Shown here: in pieces, positions 63,469 through 64,000 of the stretch | How the letters are laid out: every line of letters begins with the position of its first letter | Numbering within the stretch: the stretch's first letter is position 1 | NCBI RefSeq assembly: GCF_024349785.1 | Contig: NZ_AP018817.1 | Coordinates: 1,953,501-2,017,500, forward strand | Direction of reading: 5' to 3' | Source of the DNA: Sphingomonas bisphenolicum | GTDB taxonomy: Bacteria; Pseudomonadota; Alphaproteobacteria; Sphingomonadales; Sphingomonadaceae | DNA length: 64,000 bases | The notes under the pieces: generated by a model | What the model saw: only the letters and a program-made list of their open reading frames with translations | Database searches by the model: none | What the model was told of the DNA's origin: nothing | Made by a program: the position numbers and the translations under genes

Positions 63469-64000
63469 TCAGACCTTGTGCATATCGACGCGACGATTGT
63501 CGGTCTTGTAGGGCGCGGCCGCCACGGTCGCCCTGACCGCCTTCTGGGGATGGCCCGGTTCGCCCCAGATCACGGTCACTTCGGTGCCGATTTCGGCGTG
63601 CGCGACGTCAATCACACAGAGCGAGAGCATCTGACGGAAATAATAGCTATAGCCCCGCGAGGTCGAAACGCCGACGCTTTCGTCGCCGATCCGGACGCTG
63701 TCGGCATACATGAACCCGCGCTGGTCGCGGGGCATTTCTATGAAATGATAGGGCTCACCCGATCGGAAAAGCGAGGCGTAGACGTCGACCACATCGTCGG
63801 CATTCCAGACCAGGGTGCGGATGACACGGCGCGGCTGGGCGACTTCGGCCTCCAGCGCCTCGCGCCCCAGAAAATCATGATCGAACTTGATATTCTTGCC
63901 CCATCCCAGTTCGACCGGGCTGCGATACCAGTCCGCGACATTGTCGGACTCGAAGCTGCCGGCGATGTTGAACGTCGAGGCGAAGGCAGGGAGGCCCGCC
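63469..64000 (-). CDS. GcvT-like THF-dependent O-demethylase (LigM/DesA type), partial
   Basis: The C-terminal 176 or so codons of a gene that runs off the window. GSFESDNVADWYRSPVELGWG, KFDHDFLGREALEAEVAQP and WNADDVVDVYASLF match the C-terminal region of LigM/DesA, which transfer a methyl group from vanillate or syringate to tetrahydrofolate, and more loosely glycine-cleavage T proteins. The folD gene next to it supports one-carbon handling. The N-terminal part, needed to choose the substrate, is outside the window. Confidence 0.78.
   Translation of the reverse strand, partial: AGLPAFASTFNIAGSFESDNVADWYRSPVELGWGKNIKFDHDFLGREALEAEVAQPRRVIRTLVWNADDVVDVYASLFRSGEPYHFIEMPRDQRGFMYADSVRIGDESVGVSTSRGYSYYFRQMLSLCVIDVAHAEIGTEVTVIWGEPGHPQKAVRATVAAAPYKTDNRRVDMHKV

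Overview
The window looks like a chromosomal or megaplasmid catabolic island of a sphingomonad (Sphingobium, Novosphingobium or Sphingomonas type alphaproteobacterium). This is inferred from high-GC coding, several sphingomonad-style TonB-dependent receptors, CYP101-like P450s, and a LigM/DesA-type tetrahydrofolate-dependent demethylase next to folD at the right edge. No RNA genes or CRISPR arrays were seen.

Layout. 0.1-8.5 kb: a TetR gene diverges from an eight-gene operon (4-hydroxyacetophenone-type Baeyer-Villiger monooxygenase, VOC protein, 2OG-Fe(II)-like oxygenase, E1 alpha/beta, stand-alone lipoyl domain, two SDRs). 8.9-11.0 kb: a truncated IS21-family element lies between a TetR remnant and an SDR remnant. 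11.1-20 kb (minus strand): VOC, aldo/keto reductase, SnoaL-like, quinone oxidoreductase, CYP101-like P450, diketocamphane-monooxygenase-like flavoprotein, SDR and a frameshifted TonB receptor. 20.4-49.4 kb: a second catabolic block with three LLM flavoproteins, a P450 plus ferredoxin, a RibB with a degenerate RibA domain, dodecin, a flavin reductase fused to an IclR-like domain, acyl-CoA synthetase, dehydrogenases, two crotonases, CoA-transferase, thiolase and a cyclohexanone-type BVMO. 50.2-54.7 kb: FecI/FecR and a TonB transducer cut off by a full-length copy of the same IS21 element. 54.7-62.1 kb: accessory genes (possible nuclease-like protein, DUF2188, sigma-like factor with an ImmA/IrrE protease) and a second kind of IS21 element with an 8-bp target duplication. 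62.6-64 kb: folD and a partial LigM-like gene.

How it fits together. P450 plus ferredoxin, alcohol dehydrogenases/SDRs, diketocamphane-type FMN monooxygenases, BVMO, CoA ligase, crotonases, thiolase and CoA-transferase are the steps expected for a cyclic or bicyclic terpenoid-like ketone: hydroxylate, oxidise to ketone, insert oxygen, open the ring, activate with CoA and beta-oxidise. The substrate is not determined by the sequence. Flavin supply genes (RibB, dodecin, flavin reductase) are embedded among the flavin-using enzymes.

The most striking unannotated signal is an 18-bp palindrome, NTCAAC-N6-GTTGAN, found seven times. All copies are in start-side intergenic gaps between 23.4 and 49.5 kb, with invariant spacing. 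It defines a probable regulon covering most of the second block, most likely under the TetR protein at 28800-29507. The two copies of the first IS21 element are directly repeated 43,025 bp apart and bracket that block.
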